Shown one piece after another: positions 11,314 through 12,117 of a DNA stretch of 12,117 nucleotides. Where the stretch lies: the NCBI GenBank assembly GCA_016928975.1, contig JAFGJR010000071.1, positions 1 through 12,117 of the forward strand, given 5' to 3'. The stretch's first letter is position 1, and each line of letters opens with the position of its first letter. The translations under genes were made by a program, and so were the position numbers. Source of the stretch: Sedimentisphaerales bacterium (GTDB taxonomy: Bacteria > Planctomycetota > Phycisphaerae > Sedimentisphaerales > SG8-4). The notes beneath the pieces were generated by a model. That model saw only the letters and a program-made list of their open reading frames with translations, searched no databases and was not told the origin of the DNA.

Positions 11314-12054
11314 ATGCCCAGATACCCATTTGAGGTCTCGTTCGAAGATGTACAGGCGAATCTCAGTGAATTCGCCGCCGTCGTCATGGACTCCTTGCAG
11401 TCCGACTTCCTAGTCCTCCCCAAAGGGAAAGGGTTCGTCGAGTATGTGGTCTTCCAAGGCGGCTACGAGGCCTTGAACCAAGCAACCTCGCGCTTTCTCA
11501 ACGTCACGGTCGACACAGTCTTGCCGGTGGTATTACAGACGCCCATATCGCTCATTGTGCTAAGAACTATGTTGGGATTCACCCCACCGGAATGGGCCTA
11601 CGTGGCTACTTTGCGGACAGGTGTGGACATCCCCCAAGGTGCGGTCCGGAGCATTGACCGGAGCATTCGCATGCAGCCCACTAGGGCTTTGCGGGTGAAG
11701 GGACAAACGGCAAGGCGTGTGCTGGCATTAGTCGAGGCTGCCTGCGCTCTGCTGGCCGAAGGCTGTCCAGAGGTGAATGCTGACAGGTTGCACCGGCTTG
11801 ACAAGGCCGACACTAAAGGCGGGCTCGCGTCTGTCCAGTCCCTGGCTCAACTCGGCGTGCCCTACGCGATGTTGTTATACGAGCGGTTTCTGGGCCGCCC
11901 GTTCGCTGGCCACAAGGACTCCGTCTCAGAGTTGATAGGCGACAGCCTGGAGGTCCGGATCGAGGAATCTTTGACGAGCGCCGGCATCAGTTACCGCAAG
12001 ACGAGACGCGCAGAGACCGTGCCCGGTTTCGACCAGGGCCAGCGCGCACTTTAG
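11314..12054 (+). CDS. restriction endonuclease-like protein, probably C-terminally truncated
   Basis: The 246-residue protein begins MPRYPFEVSFEDVQANLSEF. ATG 11314 has GGTGAG six bases upstream, whereas an in-frame GTG at 11254 lacks a ribosome site. The body has LRTMLGFTPPEWAYVATLRT, then LGVPYAMLLYERFLGRPF and a C-terminal AGISYRKTRRAETVPGFDQ. From memory, restriction-endonuclease-like proteins share this layout and continue after FDQ with APDF and an EAK motif, the PD-(D/E)xK catalytic core. Here the frame changes after GFDQ (residues 238-241) to GQRAL and stops, so the catalytic core is missing. The family assignment is my recollection and could be wrong; truncation is inferred from it. 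No methyltransferase gene lies upstream in the window. If correct, this is an inactive DNA-targeting remnant. Confidence 0.55.
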   Translation: MPRYPFEVSFEDVQANLSEFAAVVMDSLQSDFLVLPKGKGFVEYVVFQGGYEALNQATSRFLNVTVDTVLPVVLQTPISLIVLRTMLGFTPPEWAYVATLRTGVDIPQGAVRSIDRSIRMQPTRALRVKGQTARRVLALVEAACALLAEGCPEVNADRLHRLDKADTKGGLASVQSLAQLGVPYAMLLYERFLGRPFAGHKDSVSELIGDSLEVRIEESLTSAGISYRKTRRAETVPGFDQGQRAL

Positions 12055-12117
12055 GTAAATTGGGCTGGCGCGGTAAGGGGTTTTGGGGGAGAATCGTTTC
12101 GTGTGACATATTCTTAC
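12037..12117. other. possible insertion-sequence end disrupting the endonuclease-like gene
   Basis: Immediately after the GFDQ codons the sequence changes to GGCCAGCGCGCACTTTAGG, followed by a related unit GGCTGGCGCGGTAAGG (12062-12077) and a G/T-rich run. GCCAGC and GCTGGC are inverted with respect to each other, and the two units otherwise align as degenerate repeats. IS21 elements end in several such repeats, which would fit the IstB debris upstream. The window ends before any transposase, so this is tentative. Confidence 0.3.

Noticed and set aside
1..12117. CRISPR array.
   Set aside because: No regularly spaced direct repeats are visible. The repeated protein modules are diverged at the DNA level and far apart.

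Overview
The window looks like accessory chromosome from a GC-rich planctomycete, most likely a relative of Phycisphaerae or Sedimentisphaerae. This is inferred, not proven. It rests on repeated pairs of an ECF sigma factor and a membrane-anchored LolA-like partner, and on a pseudopilin whose N-terminus ([20 protein letters not shown]) is of the style common in that phylum.

Layout. (1) 85-1082: the region-4 end of a decapitated ECF sigma gene, translationally coupled to an intact membrane partner. (2) 1098-1128: a perfect 14-bp hairpin between convergent genes. (3) 1151-2535, minus strand: a two-gene operon of a single-domain response regulator and a protein with four CBS domains, headed by a long palindrome. 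(4) 2536-3147: a non-coding divergent region. (5) 3148-7672: an ECF sigma gene, its membrane partner and a 987-residue exported protein that reuses the partner's LolA-like module and adds two CARDB domains, an alpha/beta hydrolase and a C-terminal beta-rich domain. (6) 7668-8228: a graveyard of four gene fragments joined end to end: a LolA-like module, an IS110 transposase, an IS21 IstB ATPase and the N-terminus of a HepT toxin. (7) 8221-8511, minus strand: an intact MntA-type antitoxin that has lost its toxin's active site. (8) 8713-10976: a third ECF sigma gene, its partner and a pseudopilin. (9) 11314-12054: a protein resembling the N-terminal part of a restriction endonuclease, apparently cut off before its catalytic motif by foreign, insertion-sequence-like DNA.

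How the genes may work together. All three sigma/partner pairs share a four-base ATGA stop/start overlap, so each pair is made in fixed ratio. Each partner has a short cytoplasmic N-terminus, one membrane helix and an exported LolA-like domain, which fits an anti-sigma sensor. The module occurs five times in 12 kb (three partners, the multidomain protein and one dead fragment), so the locus has grown by duplication. The CARDB/hydrolase protein and the pseudopilin are the likely outputs of two of these units. The defence-type genes are all damaged (hepT lost, endonuclease truncated) and lie beside insertion-sequence debris.
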